In this document: positions 16,757-25,992 of the stretch, piece after piece
Numbering within the stretch: position 1 is the stretch's first letter
How the letters are laid out: the number at the start of each line of letters is the position of its first letter
From: Bacillus pinisoli
GTDB taxonomy: Bacteria; Bacillota; Bacilli; Bacillales; SA4
Reading direction: 5' to 3'
NCBI RefSeq assembly: GCF_023036475.1
Contig: NZ_JAJQKI010000017.1
Location: forward strand, 1 to 64,000
DNA length: 64,000 bases
The notes under the pieces: generated by a model
What the model was told of the DNA's origin: nothing
Seen by the model: only the letters and a program-made list of their open reading frames with translations
The model's database searches: none
Made by a program: the position numbers and the translations under genes

Positions 16757-17722
16757 TTAATGAATCTTAAACGTAGATTCATTTACCTTTTCAATTCCAT
16801 CTTCTTTAAGAAGATCTTCCATCAGGCGGAATAATGCATCATCCTTCTTCTTTGCTTCGATCATGCAATCAATATGAGAAATAGAACCTTTTACTTTATG
16901 AAGAAACTGTAAGAAATATTGTGGATCAATATAATCAGCATGTGCACGGTAATCCTTTTCATCACGTGGGCTGCTAATATGCATTTTAAGTGGAAGTGGA
17001 GAATGAGACCAAGTTTGAATCACTCTTTCCCACTCCTGCTCCCAGTTTTCATCTTGAAAGTTAGCCAAGTGGTGATGATAATCAAAAACAAGAGGAATGC
17101 CCAGCTTTTCACATAAATATAACGTGTCATGCAAATGAAAAGTGACATCATCATTTTCTAGCATGATCATTTTTTGGATGCTTTGAGGTACAAACTGCCA
17201 ATTATGTATAAGTTGCTCCAACGCTTTTTCCTTGTCGTTATACCCTCCACCAACATGCATGACACAACGGTGTTCAAGGTCGATATTCATCCCCTTTAAT
17301 AAGGACTGATGGAGCTTAAGAGTTTTAATAGAAGCATTTAACAGATCGATGTCAGGAGAGTTAAGCAGCACAAAATGATCAGGATGGAAGTCCACCCTCA
17401 TCTTATGCTCTTTTACAAACTCACCAATTTCTTTAAGGTGATCTTTAAGATTAGCTAGAAAATCCCAATCCGATAGTTCTTCATGATTGGCTAGTGGGAT
17501 TAGTTTTGAGCTAAATCTAAAAAATGTTATATCATGAGCGAGATTATGTTTTAATAAACGGAGGCAATTATGGAGATTAGCTTGCGCAATCCTCTCTAAT
17601 TTAGCAATAGCAGCTTCTCGGTTCTTTAGCCGTTTAAACTGAGCATATGTCATGGTTTGGGATGGAGAACTGTTCTGCAAGTGAACACTCATTGCCACAT
17701 ATCCAAGTCTTACAATCGTCAA
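16757..17722 (-). CDS. uvsE: UV damage endonuclease UvsE
   Basis: UvsE (UVDE family) nicks DNA 5' to cyclobutane dimers and 6-4 photoproducts and is used in spores. This 321-residue TIM-barrel protein shows the N-terminal RLGYVAMS strand and metal-site segments FHPDHFVL, MHVGGGY, LENDD, FDYHHH and HADYID. The frame extends to a GTG at 17731 that is part of the ribosome binding site. I choose the TTG at 17722, preceded by GAGGTG. Confidence 0.93.
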   Translation of the reverse strand: MTIVRLGYVAMSVHLQNSSPSQTMTYAQFKRLKNREAAIAKLERIAQANLHNCLRLLKHNLAHDITFFRFSSKLIPLANHEELSDWDFLANLKDHLKEIGEFVKEHKMRVDFHPDHFVLLNSPDIDLLNASIKTLKLHQSLLKGMNIDLEHRCVMHVGGGYNDKEKALEQLIHNWQFVPQSIQKMIMLENDDVTFHLHDTLYLCEKLGIPLVFDYHHHLANFQDENWEQEWERVIQTWSHSPLPLKMHISSPRDEKDYRAHADYIDPQYFLQFLHKVKGSISHIDCMIEAKKKDDALFRLMEDLLKEDGIEKVNESTFKIH

Positions 17723-17791
17723 GTGGAACACCTCAATTAAAAATTTATTATCTTTAGTATTCCAAGACTTATCTAAGATTATTGATTTGCT

Positions 17792-18286
17792 TTATTTGAT
17801 TCGAATCTTCATTTTAGGTTTTCGACGATCATTAGTAAAAGGTACTTCTTCCATATCTAAATAAGTTGTACAATTCGGACAGCGTTTCGCTAACGTTGGA
17901 ATACTCATAAAACAATGAGGACATTCTTTTCTTGTAATAGACTCCATAGGGGCTTTTTTCATACGATTAATCTGCCGAATAATTAAGAAGGTGGCAAAAG
18001 CCACAATAATAAAGTGGATAATGGTATTTACAAATAAACCATAATTAATAGTAGCAGCCCCGGCTTCTTTTGCCTCTAGTACACTCTGCACATCTTGATT
18101 GGATAAATTAATAAACAGATTAGAAAAATCCACCTTACCCAGCATCAGACCAATGGGAGGCATAATAATATCCGTGACAAGCGAGTCCACAATCTTCCCA
18201 AACGCCGTGCCTATAATAACACCTATCCCCATATCAATGACATTTCCACGAACAGCGAACTCTCTAAAATCTTGAAAAAACTTCAT
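17792..18286 (-). CDS. mscL: Large-conductance mechanosensitive channel with C-terminal zinc ribbon
   Basis: MscL opens under membrane tension to release solutes during hypo-osmotic shock. The N-terminal channel (about 1-110) has the amphipathic start [22 protein letters not shown]1 and TM2. The protein has 164 residues, longer than the usual 125-150. Its tail carries four cysteines, C122-x2-C125 and C136-x2-C139, typical of a zinc ribbon, then a basic end. The start follows AAAGGAGGT. Confidence 0.93.
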   Translation of the reverse strand: MKFFQDFREFAVRGNVIDMGIGVIIGTAFGKIVDSLVTDIIMPPIGLMLGKVDFSNLFINLSNQDVQSVLEAKEAGAATINYGLFVNTIIHFIIVAFATFLIIRQINRMKKAPMESITRKECPHCFMSIPTLAKRCPNCTTYLDMEEVPFTNDRRKPKMKIRIK

Positions 18287-18338
18287 ATCTGATCCGTACC
18301 TCCTTTACTTTATAAAGGTATGTAAGGAATATAGTGTT

Positions 18339-18612
18339 ATGACAGCTTGGTCATATTATCGGATTGATTACGAAAAACTTGCCTCAATTAGAACCTCTTT
18401 TCCAAATTCAGAAGAGGCACAAAATGCAATAAAAGAGTGGTTTGAATGCTTAAACTATAATTTTGGGCAATATTCACTTGAAGCCTTCAAAGGATTAGGA
18501 CAGCTATATGTGGAAGATGAAAGATTTACTAAAATATATTGATCAATACGGAGAAGGTTTAGCAAAATTGTGTGAAGCTATGACTTATTTTGCTGAAACT
18601 AATAAGAATTAA
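18339..18612 (+). pseudogene. Frameshifted TipAS-domain fragment
   Basis: The first frame (18339-18542) encodes a TipAS-like segment with KEWFECLNYNFGQYSLEAFK and GLGQLYVEDERFTK, then stops. The matching continuation (IDQYGEGLAKLCEAMTYFAE) is in another frame from 18538 to 18612. TipAS is the drug-binding C-terminal domain of MerR-family regulators such as TipA and Mta. The N-terminal MerR DNA-binding half is absent. This is a truncated, frameshifted remnant. A sequencing error could explain the frameshift but not the missing half. Confidence 0.75.
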
Positions 18613-18637
18613 GGTTACATTTAGAGAGCCAAAAGAA

Positions 18638-18670
18638 AGAGAGATTGGAAGCCCAATCTCTCTTTTTTTT
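18638..18670. terminator. Terminator between TipAS remnant and cshA
   Basis: AGAGAGATTGG and CCAATCTCTCT form a perfect 11-bp stem. An eight-base T-run follows on plus, and A-rich sequence lies on the other side. The plus tail overlaps the cshA stop codon (18669-18671). It can serve both converging transcripts. Confidence 0.85.
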
Positions 18671-20174
18671 ATTGTTGCTTTGCACCTACACGGCGATTTG
18701 GTCTACGGTTACTGTTCGAAGAAGGTCTTCCACCTTTTGAACGGCTACGGTCACCACGGTCTCCGCGGTCTCCACGGTTTCCACCGTCTCTACCTTTATA
18801 TCCGCCACCTTGACTGTATCCACCTTTACCTTTTGGCTTACGCTCCTTCACAACTAGTGGAGGCTCTGAAGTAAGCTTAACAGGTGTACTGTCTGGCTCT
18901 TTTGTCATTAGCTTTAACGCTGCAGCAATAATAGTAACTGAATCATGCTCTTCTAATAACTCTTCAGCTGTTCTCTTATAGAAGGACAAATTGCTCGTTT
19001 CCATTGTGCTTAAAAGCTTTTCTATGGTCATTTTTTGTTGACCTTCTAATGCTTCATCTAAAGTTGGTGCTTTCATTTTATCGATCTTACGTTTTGTTGT
19101 ATTTTCGATATTTCTAAGTTGGCTCAATTCTCTTGATGAAACGAATAACATCGCTAACCCTGTCTTTCCTGCTCTACCAGTACGTCCAATACGGTGAACA
19201 TACGACTCAGGGTCTTGTGGAATATCAAAGTTGTATACATGCGTAACACCTGAGATATCTAAGCCACGTGCTGCAACGTCTGTCGCAACAAGAATTTCAA
19301 TTGTACCTTCTTTAAATTGACGAAGTACAGACATACGCTTTGCTTGTGTCATGTCTCCATGAATTCCTTCTGCTGAATATCCACGTGTATTCAACGCTTC
19401 AGCAAGCTCATCAACTCTACGCTTTGTTCTACCAAAAATAATAGCAAGCTCTGGAGACTGAATATCTAAGAGACGAGTTAGTACATCAAATTTTTGTTTT
19501 TCATGTACTTCAAGGTAGAATTGTTGAATATTAGGAACTGTAACCTCTTTTGCCTTTACCTTTACAACCTGAGGGTTACTCATAAAACGTTCTGCGATAC
19601 GTTGGATTGGTCCTGGCATCGTTGCCGAGAATAATAGCGTTTGTCTCTCATCTGGTACTTCAGAAAGAATAGACTCAATATCTTCAATAAAGCCCATGTT
19701 TAACATTTCATCCGCTTCATCTAACACAACCGTTTGGATGCTTTGAAGACGTAAAGTCTTTCTGTTAATATGGTCAATTAATCGACCTGGAGTCCCAACG
19801 ATAATATGAGGTGTCTTTGTTTTAAGAGAACGAATTTGACGTCCGATATCCTGACCACCATAAATAGGTAGAACGCGTACACGTTTAGATGCACCGATTT
19901 TATATAGTTCTTCTGAAACCTGGATCGCTAATTCTCTTGTCGGAGCAATAACAATACCTTGAACTTTTTCTTGTCTTACATCAATTTTTTCCACTAATGG
20001 AATACCAAAAGCAGCTGTTTTACCAGTACCTGTTTGCGCTTGACCAATTACATCATTACCTTCTAAAGCTAATGGAATTGTTTGTGACTGGATAGGTGTT
20101 GCTTCCTCAAAGCCCATTTTACTAATTGCATTCATTAAATCTGTGCTAATTCCTAAATCTTGAAATTTACTCAA
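18669..20174 (-). CDS. cshA: DEAD-box RNA helicase CshA
   Basis: CshA unwinds RNA in cold adaptation, ribosome assembly and the RNA degradosome. All DEAD-box motifs are visible: Q motif (TPIQSQ), AQTGTGKT (46-53), PTRELA, DEADEML, SAT and [11 protein letters not shown]. The C-terminal tail is rich in RGD/RGG repeats. Length of 501 fits CshA. Translation starts at a TTG nine bases after AAAGGAG. Genes ddl-murF precede it on this strand as in B. subtilis, here interrupted by degV and an esterase gene. A promoter and possible attenuator lie upstream. Confidence 0.94.
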   Translation of the reverse strand: MSKFQDLGISTDLMNAISKMGFEEATPIQSQTIPLALEGNDVIGQAQTGTGKTAAFGIPLVEKIDVRQEKVQGIVIAPTRELAIQVSEELYKIGASKRVRVLPIYGGQDIGRQIRSLKTKTPHIIVGTPGRLIDHINRKTLRLQSIQTVVLDEADEMLNMGFIEDIESILSEVPDERQTLLFSATMPGPIQRIAERFMSNPQVVKVKAKEVTVPNIQQFYLEVHEKQKFDVLTRLLDIQSPELAIIFGRTKRRVDELAEALNTRGYSAEGIHGDMTQAKRMSVLRQFKEGTIEILVATDVAARGLDISGVTHVYNFDIPQDPESYVHRIGRTGRAGKTGLAMLFVSSRELSQLRNIENTTKRKIDKMKAPTLDEALEGQQKMTIEKLLSTMETSNLSFYKRTAEELLEEHDSVTIIAAALKLMTKEPDSTPVKLTSEPPLVVKERKPKGKGGYSQGGGYKGRDGGNRGDRGDRGDRSRSKGGRPSSNSNRRPNRRVGAKQQ

Positions 20175-20305
20175 TCTAACATTCTCCTTTAATCATTCTT
20201 TACGTGTTTAATTCATTAAACGGACATTTATCCTTTACAAGTTCCGTATTCATTCATGAAATTTATATGATTAAGTAATACTACTACAGATGTATTTTGA
20301 CCTAT

Positions 20306-20336
20306 ATAAAAGAAAAGCATTCCCCTTTGGAATGCT
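20306..20336 (-). terminator. Intrinsic terminator in the cshA leader (possible attenuator)
   Basis: On the minus strand AGCATTCC and GGAATGCT pair around a 5-base loop and are followed by TTTCTTTT. The hairpin sits between the cshA promoter (20383-20411) and the cshA start, about 140 bases upstream of the TTG. An upstream leader octamer (20364-20371) is perfectly complementary to the 5' arm plus loop (20326-20333), so an alternative antiterminator can form. Confidence 0.65.
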
Positions 20337-20382
20337 GGAAGTGGAAATTGTAAAAGAGAACTTATTCCAAACACTAAACTCC

Positions 20383-20411
20383 ATCATACCATTATCAAGA
20401 ACATTAAACAA
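20383..20411 (-). promoter_or_regulatory. Sigma-A promoter of cshA
   Basis: TTGTTT (20406-20411) and TATGAT (20383-20388) are 17 bases apart on the minus strand. Transcription would start near 20376 and give a 5' leader of about 200 bases. The rest of the 321-bp cshA-degV interval contains the attenuator candidate and the degV ribosome binding site. Confidence 0.65.
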
Positions 20412-20495
20412 CTTTTAGTAATTATCTAACCGACAAATCATACTTATGTTAAGATTAAGTATATTTGCTATTTTATTTGAGTAGGTGAAAATGAA

Positions 20496-21362
20496 ATGAG
20501 TATAAAAATAATTACCGATAGCAGCTCAGACTTACCAAAAGATCTTAAAGAAAAATATGATATTGAAGTTGTTCCTCTTAACATTCAATTTGGTGATGAA
20601 CATTTCAAAGCTGGGGTAACAATAGATAATGAAACCTTCTACAGAAAGATGAAAGAATCAAAGGAGCTTCCAAAGTCCGCTTGTCCAGCACCGTATGATT
20701 TTCTTGAAACATTTAAGGAAACAGACGACGATTTAATTGTTCTTACGATCTCTAAAGGACTTAGTGGAACGTATGACAGTGCTGTCTTAGCGAAAAACAT
20801 GCTTTTAGAAGAGCAACCTAACCGTAAAATAGAGGTACTTGATGCAAGTACTGGTTCCCCTGGAATGGTCGTTTTACTTGTACAAGCTGCAAGAGAAATC
20901 GAGAATGGGAAATCCTTTGAGAAAATTGTTACGTTATTAAATGAAGCAATTCCTAAAGTAAATACTTTTATTTTGCTTGAAACACTTGAGAATGTCATTA
21001 AAGGTGGAAGATTAGATCGATTTAAGGGGACGATTGCCAACGCGCTTAACATAAAAATATCTCTACGTGTTGATGTAGATGGAAAAATTGAGGTATTTGA
21101 AAAAGTACGTGGTGACAAAAAGGCTCTTAGACGTTTTATTGATGCCATTGGCGAATATACGAAGGAATTTGAAGATCAGACTGTATGTCTTTCTCACAGT
21201 AATTGTGAAGAAAAAGGAAAAGCGGTTCTTTCTGAAATTATGGAACGTTATCCTTTTAAAGAAGGCATACTAACAGAGATGGGTCCTCTTATTGGTACAT
21301 ATGCCGGTGAAGGTGGTCTAGTCTTCTCGTTCCAAGGTCCAGCTCGTAATCAAAAAATATAA
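20496..21362 (+). CDS. DegV-family fatty-acid-binding protein
   Basis: This 288-residue protein has the DegV fold. The N-terminal domain begins IKIITDSSSDLPKDL. The lipid-head-binding region includes TISKGLSGTYDSA (near 85-97) and the domain 2 motif ETLENVIKGGRLDRFKG. DegV/FakB proteins bind fatty acids, and some serve the fatty acid kinase FakA; this one cannot be assigned to a specific substrate. It is a single plus-strand gene between minus-strand neighbours, with its own terminator, which suggests later insertion into the ddl-murF-cshA order. Confidence 0.88.
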   Translation: MSIKIITDSSSDLPKDLKEKYDIEVVPLNIQFGDEHFKAGVTIDNETFYRKMKESKELPKSACPAPYDFLETFKETDDDLIVLTISKGLSGTYDSAVLAKNMLLEEQPNRKIEVLDASTGSPGMVVLLVQAAREIENGKSFEKIVTLLNEAIPKVNTFILLETLENVIKGGRLDRFKGTIANALNIKISLRVDVDGKIEVFEKVRGDKKALRRFIDAIGEYTKEFEDQTVCLSHSNCEEKGKAVLSEIMERYPFKEGILTEMGPLIGTYAGEGGLVFSFQGPARNQKI

Positions 21363-21386
21363 ACCCTTACATTTTTTACACATCAA

Positions 21387-21421
21387 AGACGCTTGAATTG
21401 ATACTCAAGCGTCTTGTTTTT
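21387..21421. terminator. Terminator between degV and the esterase gene
   Basis: AGACGCTTGA and TCAAGCGTCT form a perfect 10-bp stem with an 8-base loop and a T-rich tail on plus. A few A residues before the stem make weak minus-strand activity possible. Confidence 0.8.
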
Positions 21422-21438
21422 GTCTCATCTTACATAAA

Positions 21439-22131
21439 TTAAAGTATTTCAAAAAAGGTCGATATCTCTTCCACCAATTGTTCAAAATCTGGGCCATGAC
21501 AAACATGGTGAGGGGATGAGTCTAGGAAGACTAATTTTTTATCTTCAGTACCGATATGTTTAAAAATATAGTGAGCACTCTTTGTAGGTACAATTCCATC
21601 ACATTCCCCTTGTATGATTAAAGTTGGATTGTGCACATCTTTTAATCGAGGCTTGATATGTTTGACCAGCATACGAAATTGTTTCGTAGCAGAAACAGGA
21701 GTGTCCATTATTTTTTTCCGGTATCTTTGGTAAAGAGTATTATCCTGAAGATGACCCTTTATTCCATCAGCTGCCATCTCCCTAATATCAATAAGTAGTT
21801 GACGAATATTTACATAATAGGCGGCAGCACTTAATAGCACCAGCTTATCAATTGGATATTTTGTAGCTAAATAGGCGGCAAGTAAGCCCCCCATGGAAAA
21901 ACCTACTACATAAATCGTCTCGCAATCAGCTACTAACGATTCTAGGGCCTCTTCTACTGCATCAATCCATTGCTGATACGTGATATGAAGTAAGGTTCCT
22001 TCTTCACCATGTCCTGGTAAAATAGGTGCAACGATCTTCCAATCTGTATGGTCTTCTAGATAAGACATTAATGGCTCAACTTCATAGGGAGAGCCTGTAA
22101 ATCCATGAATACAAAGACAACCAATCACCAT
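21439..22131 (-). CDS. Alpha/beta-hydrolase, carboxylesterase/lipase type
   Basis: This protein of about 230 residues has an alpha/beta-hydrolase fold with the oxyanion segment CIHGFTGSPYEV, the nucleophile elbow GFSMGG (Ser near 93), the acid in QGECDGIVP and the catalytic His in SSPHHV. It resembles the Est30/thermostable carboxylesterase and monoglyceride-lipase group. Substrate cannot be told from sequence. The ORF could begin at a GTG at 22137, but that overlaps AAGGTG. It is 62 bases downstream of murF and may be co-transcribed. Confidence 0.85.
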   Translation of the reverse strand: MVIGCLCIHGFTGSPYEVEPLMSYLEDHTDWKIVAPILPGHGEEGTLLHITYQQWIDAVEEALESLVADCETIYVVGFSMGGLLAAYLATKYPIDKLVLLSAAAYYVNIRQLLIDIREMAADGIKGHLQDNTLYQRYRKKIMDTPVSATKQFRMLVKHIKPRLKDVHNPTLIIQGECDGIVPTKSAHYIFKHIGTEDKKLVFLDSSPHHVCHGPDFEQLVEEISTFFEIL

Positions 22132-22193
22132 GATCACCTTTCCAAAAAATGTTACATTACTAATAGAATGAACAAAGGTTCATCCAACTATTA

Positions 22194-23567
22194 TTATTTC
22201 TGTGATAATGCCTCTACGACCTCTTCTAACCTCATTCCACGTGAAGCTTTAACAAGTACTACATCCTTTTCGTTAAGTTTACTTTCCACACTCTCAATAA
22301 GCTCATGTTTATTTGTAAAGGAGAAGACACGTTTGTCTGTTAGCTGCGCCGTAGCACCTGTGGCAATTTGCTTACCTAGTTCACCAAAAGTAAAGACATA
22401 GTCAATCTTTGTCGGATCAATAGCTCTACCTACCTCTTGATGAAATGGTATTTCCTGATCTCCTAGCTCTAGCATATCACCTAGAATAAGAAATTTTCGT
22501 TTATATCCTTCAAGGTCTTGTAGCAATTGAATAGCTGCTTTCATAGAGGTTGGGCTCGCGTTATAAGCGTCATTGATAATAGTCGATCCCTTGATGCCGG
22601 AGCTAATCTCAGCCCGCATTTTCGTCATCTTCAGCTGGGAGAGTCCTCTTATTGCGTTTTCCCATGTAATATTTAGTACCTGGCTTACCGCAAGTGTAGC
22701 CAATGAATTAAACACATTATGTCTCCCTAGAATAGGAATAAAAAATGGTCGCGACGCTTTATTACATGTAAAAGAGGTGCCATTAGATTCCTGCTTAATA
22801 AACACAGGATAGTATTCGTTGGTTTCTTCCTGTCCAAATGAAATAAGCTTAATATCAGTGTAGCGACCAATTCGTTCCTGTAATAATGGTTCATCTCCCA
22901 TAAAAATTAACGATCCACCAGCCTTTAAACCAGCTGTAATTTCAAGCTTAGCTTCTGCGATTTCTTCGCGAGACCCTAAGTCTTGTAAATGAGACTCACC
23001 GATGTTAGTAATGACAGCTACGTCAGGCTCCGCAATCTTAGATAATAACTCTATTTCTCCTCTGCCGCTCATCCCCATCTCTAAAACAAGAATCTCTGTA
23101 TCCTCTTCTGTTTTCAGAACTGTTAATGGTAATCCAATATGATTATTGAAATTCCCTTCTGTTTTTTCCACTTTATACTCAGTAGATAGAACAGAGAAAA
23201 TCATATCCTTCGTTGACGTCTTACCATTACTTCCTGTGACTCCTACTACTTTTAACTTCAATTCATGGCGGTATGAATGAGCCAGCTGTTGAAGGGCAGT
23301 AAGGGTATCATCCACTAAAATTAAAGGGACATCTGAAGGCTTGTTTGGTTCATCCTTCTTCCATAAGCAGGCAACTGCTCCTTTTTGAAACGCATCTGCT
23401 ACAAATTCATGCCCATTAAAACGTTCTCCTTTAATAGGGATAAATAATTTCCCATGTAGGTCATCTCTTGAATTGATGGAAACACCCTGGATGGATAATT
23501 CGGCATCTCCATGTAGCTCAGCATTTTTTATCATTCTCTCAATATCACCTAATGCTCTATTAATCAA
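22194..23567 (-). CDS. murF: UDP-MurNAc-tripeptide:D-Ala-D-Ala ligase
   Basis: MurF adds the D-Ala-D-Ala dipeptide to UDP-MurNAc-tripeptide in the last cytoplasmic step of peptidoglycan precursor synthesis. This 457-residue Mur ligase has the ATP-binding loop GVTGSNGKTSTKD (near 110), the central NFNNHIGLPL segment and the C-terminal NDAYNASPTSM motif. Start is TTG, eight bases after GGAG. It follows ddl, whose product is its substrate. Confidence 0.95.
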   Translation of the reverse strand: MINRALGDIERMIKNAELHGDAELSIQGVSINSRDDLHGKLFIPIKGERFNGHEFVADAFQKGAVACLWKKDEPNKPSDVPLILVDDTLTALQQLAHSYRHELKLKVVGVTGSNGKTSTKDMIFSVLSTEYKVEKTEGNFNNHIGLPLTVLKTEEDTEILVLEMGMSGRGEIELLSKIAEPDVAVITNIGESHLQDLGSREEIAEAKLEITAGLKAGGSLIFMGDEPLLQERIGRYTDIKLISFGQEETNEYYPVFIKQESNGTSFTCNKASRPFFIPILGRHNVFNSLATLAVSQVLNITWENAIRGLSQLKMTKMRAEISSGIKGSTIINDAYNASPTSMKAAIQLLQDLEGYKRKFLILGDMLELGDQEIPFHQEVGRAIDPTKIDYVFTFGELGKQIATGATAQLTDKRVFSFTNKHELIESVESKLNEKDVVLVKASRGMRLEEVVEALSQK

Positions 23568-23679
23568 GGCTCTGACTCCTTTCTTTTACACTGAATGTTT
23601 TTATAAATATTCTAAAACAAGGCTTTCAATATTCGTAAAAGAAACACCATTTTTTCAAATGGTGTTTAGGTTGTGATTA

Positions 23680-24768
23680 TTAAAACGTGTGTTTGATGCT
23701 TTGTTTTTGTTCATGTCGCTCAAGAGCTAATTCAACTAATTTTTCAATTAGTTCCGGATACGTAACGCCAGTATGCTGCCACATTAGTGGAAACATACTA
23801 AACGGAGTAAAACCTGGCATTGTATTAACTTCGTTAATTAAAAATTCCCCATTAGCCGTTAAAAAGAAGTCTGCTCGAACAAGTCCCGCTCCATCAATTG
23901 CTTTAAAGGCACGAATTGCTTGCTCTTTTAGATCCTCGTATTGCTCTTCTGAAATAGAGGCCGGAATTAAAAGAGCCGTATCTCCGTCCTCATACTTTGC
24001 TTTATAATCATAAAAATCCTTCTTAGGAGCAATTTCACCTGCAACTGAACACTTAGGATCGTCATTTCCAAGAATCCCGATTTCAATTTCTCTTCCAACG
24101 ATTCCTTCTTCAATAATGAGTTTACGGTCGAATTGAAAAGCTTCTACACAAGCTATCTCCAGCTCTTCACGATTTCGGCACTTACTAATTCCTACACTAG
24201 AGCCTAAGTTTGCCGGTTTCACGAAGCAAGGAAACCCAAGTTTCTCTTCTATCGCACTCATTAACTCTTCTTTTTGTTGGTCCCACTCTCTCCTAATAAA
24301 AGAAAGATATTTCGCCTGCTTTAAGCCAGCTTGAGCGAATAAGTTTTTCATGATAACCTTATCCATCCCTGCTGCAGAAGATAAAACACCATTTCCTACA
24401 TACGGAATGTTCATCAATTCTAACAAACCTTGTACGGTTCCATCTTCCCCATTCGGTCCGTGTAATAGAGGAAAAATGACATCTATAGATTGATCCTCTT
24501 CCGTTTTAGTTGCAGGAAATAATTCTTTGTTTAAAGAGACAGGAGAAATGACTTGATTATCCTTAGATAATTCTAAAGCCTTCACATCTTGAGCCGGAGC
24601 CGTCAACTGTCCTCCACGGATCCACTCCCCTTGATCCGTTATGTAAATAGGATGAACATCAAACTTTGACATATCCAACGCCTTCGTAACAGCTAAAGCC
24701 GTCTGAAGCGACACCCTATGCTCTGCTGACTTACCACCATATAATAAACCTAACTTAACCTTCTTCAT
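23680..24768 (-). CDS. ddl: D-alanine:D-alanine ligase
   Basis: Ddl joins two D-Ala residues with ATP. The 362-residue ATP-grasp enzyme shows [14 protein letters not shown] at the start, [14 protein letters not shown], the omega-loop region and [16 protein letters not shown] at the metal site. The open frame runs 23 residues further upstream to 24837, but that part is translated repeat DNA. The ATG at 24768 has AAGGGGGA upstream. It lies upstream of murF. Confidence 0.95.
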   Translation of the reverse strand: MKKVKLGLLYGGKSAEHRVSLQTALAVTKALDMSKFDVHPIYITDQGEWIRGGQLTAPAQDVKALELSKDNQVISPVSLNKELFPATKTEEDQSIDVIFPLLHGPNGEDGTVQGLLELMNIPYVGNGVLSSAAGMDKVIMKNLFAQAGLKQAKYLSFIRREWDQQKEELMSAIEEKLGFPCFVKPANLGSSVGISKCRNREELEIACVEAFQFDRKLIIEEGIVGREIEIGILGNDDPKCSVAGEIAPKKDFYDYKAKYEDGDTALLIPASISEEQYEDLKEQAIRAFKAIDGAGLVRADFFLTANGEFLINEVNTMPGFTPFSMFPLMWQHTGVTYPELIEKLVELALERHEQKQSIKHTF

Positions 24769-24786
24769 GAGGTTCCCCCTTATTAG

Positions 24787-24955
24787 AAAAGCTGAAGCGC
24801 CTCGCTCAGGCCCGACAAGCAAATGTTCCTTGGACAAAGAAAAGGCGGTTTTTCCTTTTATTTGTCCAAGGGTTATTTGACTCGAGGGCCTAGGCGCTGA
24901 AGCTAGACAAATCGAAAAGCTGAAGCGCCCCGTTTAGGCCCGACAAGCAAATGTT
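24787..24955. repeat. Composite repeat: two 41-bp copies around a 44-bp hairpin
   Basis: Two direct copies of AAAAGCTGAAGCGCC-N8-GGCCCGACAAGCAAATG (24787-24827 and 24915-24955) differ at only a few bases. Between them is CCTTGGACAAA ... TTTGTCCAAGG (24828-24871), an 11-bp perfect inverted repeat with further internal pairing. I recall the 41-bp unit as a frequent dispersed repeat in Bacillaceae. It fills most of the 315-bp gap upstream of ddl; 24956-25083 holds nothing else I can name. Confidence 0.7.
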
Positions 24956-25083
24956 TATAATAAAGATCTATACTCTTTAGTTTCTATAAACAACACAATA
25001 CTGATTATACAACTTTCTTAATAAAATATATATGATTCTTACGGCTCGTTTCAACACTACCCATTTTATTGAAAGGATTTAGA

Positions 25084-25980
25084 TTACTGACGAGTATGAG
25101 CATAGTATTGAATTAATGGGCGTAATACATCCTCTACAGTACCGAACTCAAATCCTTCTGCTTTAGCTTTACTAGCATCTACAGACCAGTCTTTTGGCAT
25201 CGCATAGGGACTGATTGTTTCGGGCTCGGGCTGCGATTCTTCTTTGATGATGGCTTTCTTGCCTGTTATATCTTCTATTTCTTCAATTAACTGGCGATGT
25301 GTCCAATAGCCATCTAACGCTCCATTCCATGCCCCTGTCTTCTTCGTATTCCCAAGCCAAAAAAGGAGTTCTGCTGCTTTCTCAGATGTGACGAACCCTA
25401 ATCCCAGATCAAGTTCAAATACACTTATTGGCTCTTCATTCATGACTCGGTCCACAATAATTTTTAGTCGGTTTGTATAATCATCCTCACCAATGACTAA
25501 CGGAAATCGGACAACCGATACTGGAACCGGCGAGAATTTTTCTAAATACTGCTCACACGCTCTTTTTGCTTCTTGATAACCGCTAAGGCCAACGTACTCA
25601 TTCCTTGCTTTCAGCTCATACTCAGTATCTCCCGGTATAAAATCCGTCTCTTTCTTTTGGAGACCAAAGTCATATACAGCCATCGTGGATGTAAAGACGT
25701 AATGTTTCATCTGATCCTGCACAACATCTAAAACATCTTTCACTTCAATTGGAGAATAGGCGGTTTGATCATAAACAACATCCCATTGTAGGCCTGAAAG
25801 TCCTTTTACGATGGACTCTTTTTTTGTACGATCCAGATTTATTCTTTTTACCGTATCTCCAAATGGATCAGAAGTCGTTCCTCTTGTTGCAATCGTAACT
25901 TCTACACCTCGGTCTATTAATAATTGCACCAAGCGTTTGCCAAAAAACATAGTTCCACCTAAAACTAGTGCTGTTTTCAT
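25084..25980 (-). CDS. NAD-dependent epimerase/dehydratase-like (SDR) protein
   Basis: This 298-residue extended-SDR protein starts with the dinucleotide-binding motif ALVLGGTMFFGKRL (GGxxxxG, residues 4-17), followed by D50 in RINLDRT. The usual YxxxK pair appears as SGYQEAKRACEQ. The family includes sugar-nucleotide epimerases and chloroplast CSP41-like RNA-binding proteins, and no substrate can be assigned. The ribosome binding site is AAGGAGG. It sits 12 bases after the DUF4129 gene and may be the last gene of the MoxR operon. Confidence 0.8.
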   Translation of the reverse strand: MKTALVLGGTMFFGKRLVQLLIDRGVEVTIATRGTTSDPFGDTVKRINLDRTKKESIVKGLSGLQWDVVYDQTAYSPIEVKDVLDVVQDQMKHYVFTSTMAVYDFGLQKKETDFIPGDTEYELKARNEYVGLSGYQEAKRACEQYLEKFSPVPVSVVRFPLVIGEDDYTNRLKIIVDRVMNEEPISVFELDLGLGFVTSEKAAELLFWLGNTKKTGAWNGALDGYWTHRQLIEEIEDITGKKAIIKEESQPEPETISPYAMPKDWSVDASKAKAEGFEFGTVEDVLRPLIQYYAHTRQ

Positions 25981-25992
25981 ATTATTTCCTCC

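Noticed and set aside
20639-21148. 169-codon minus-strand frame inside degV
   Set aside because: It is an antisense shadow of degV with low-complexity Ser/Ile composition and no ribosome binding site.
24769-24837. 23-codon N-terminal extension of ddl
   Set aside because: It translates the 41-bp dispersed repeat; the ATG at 24768 has a strong ribosome binding site.
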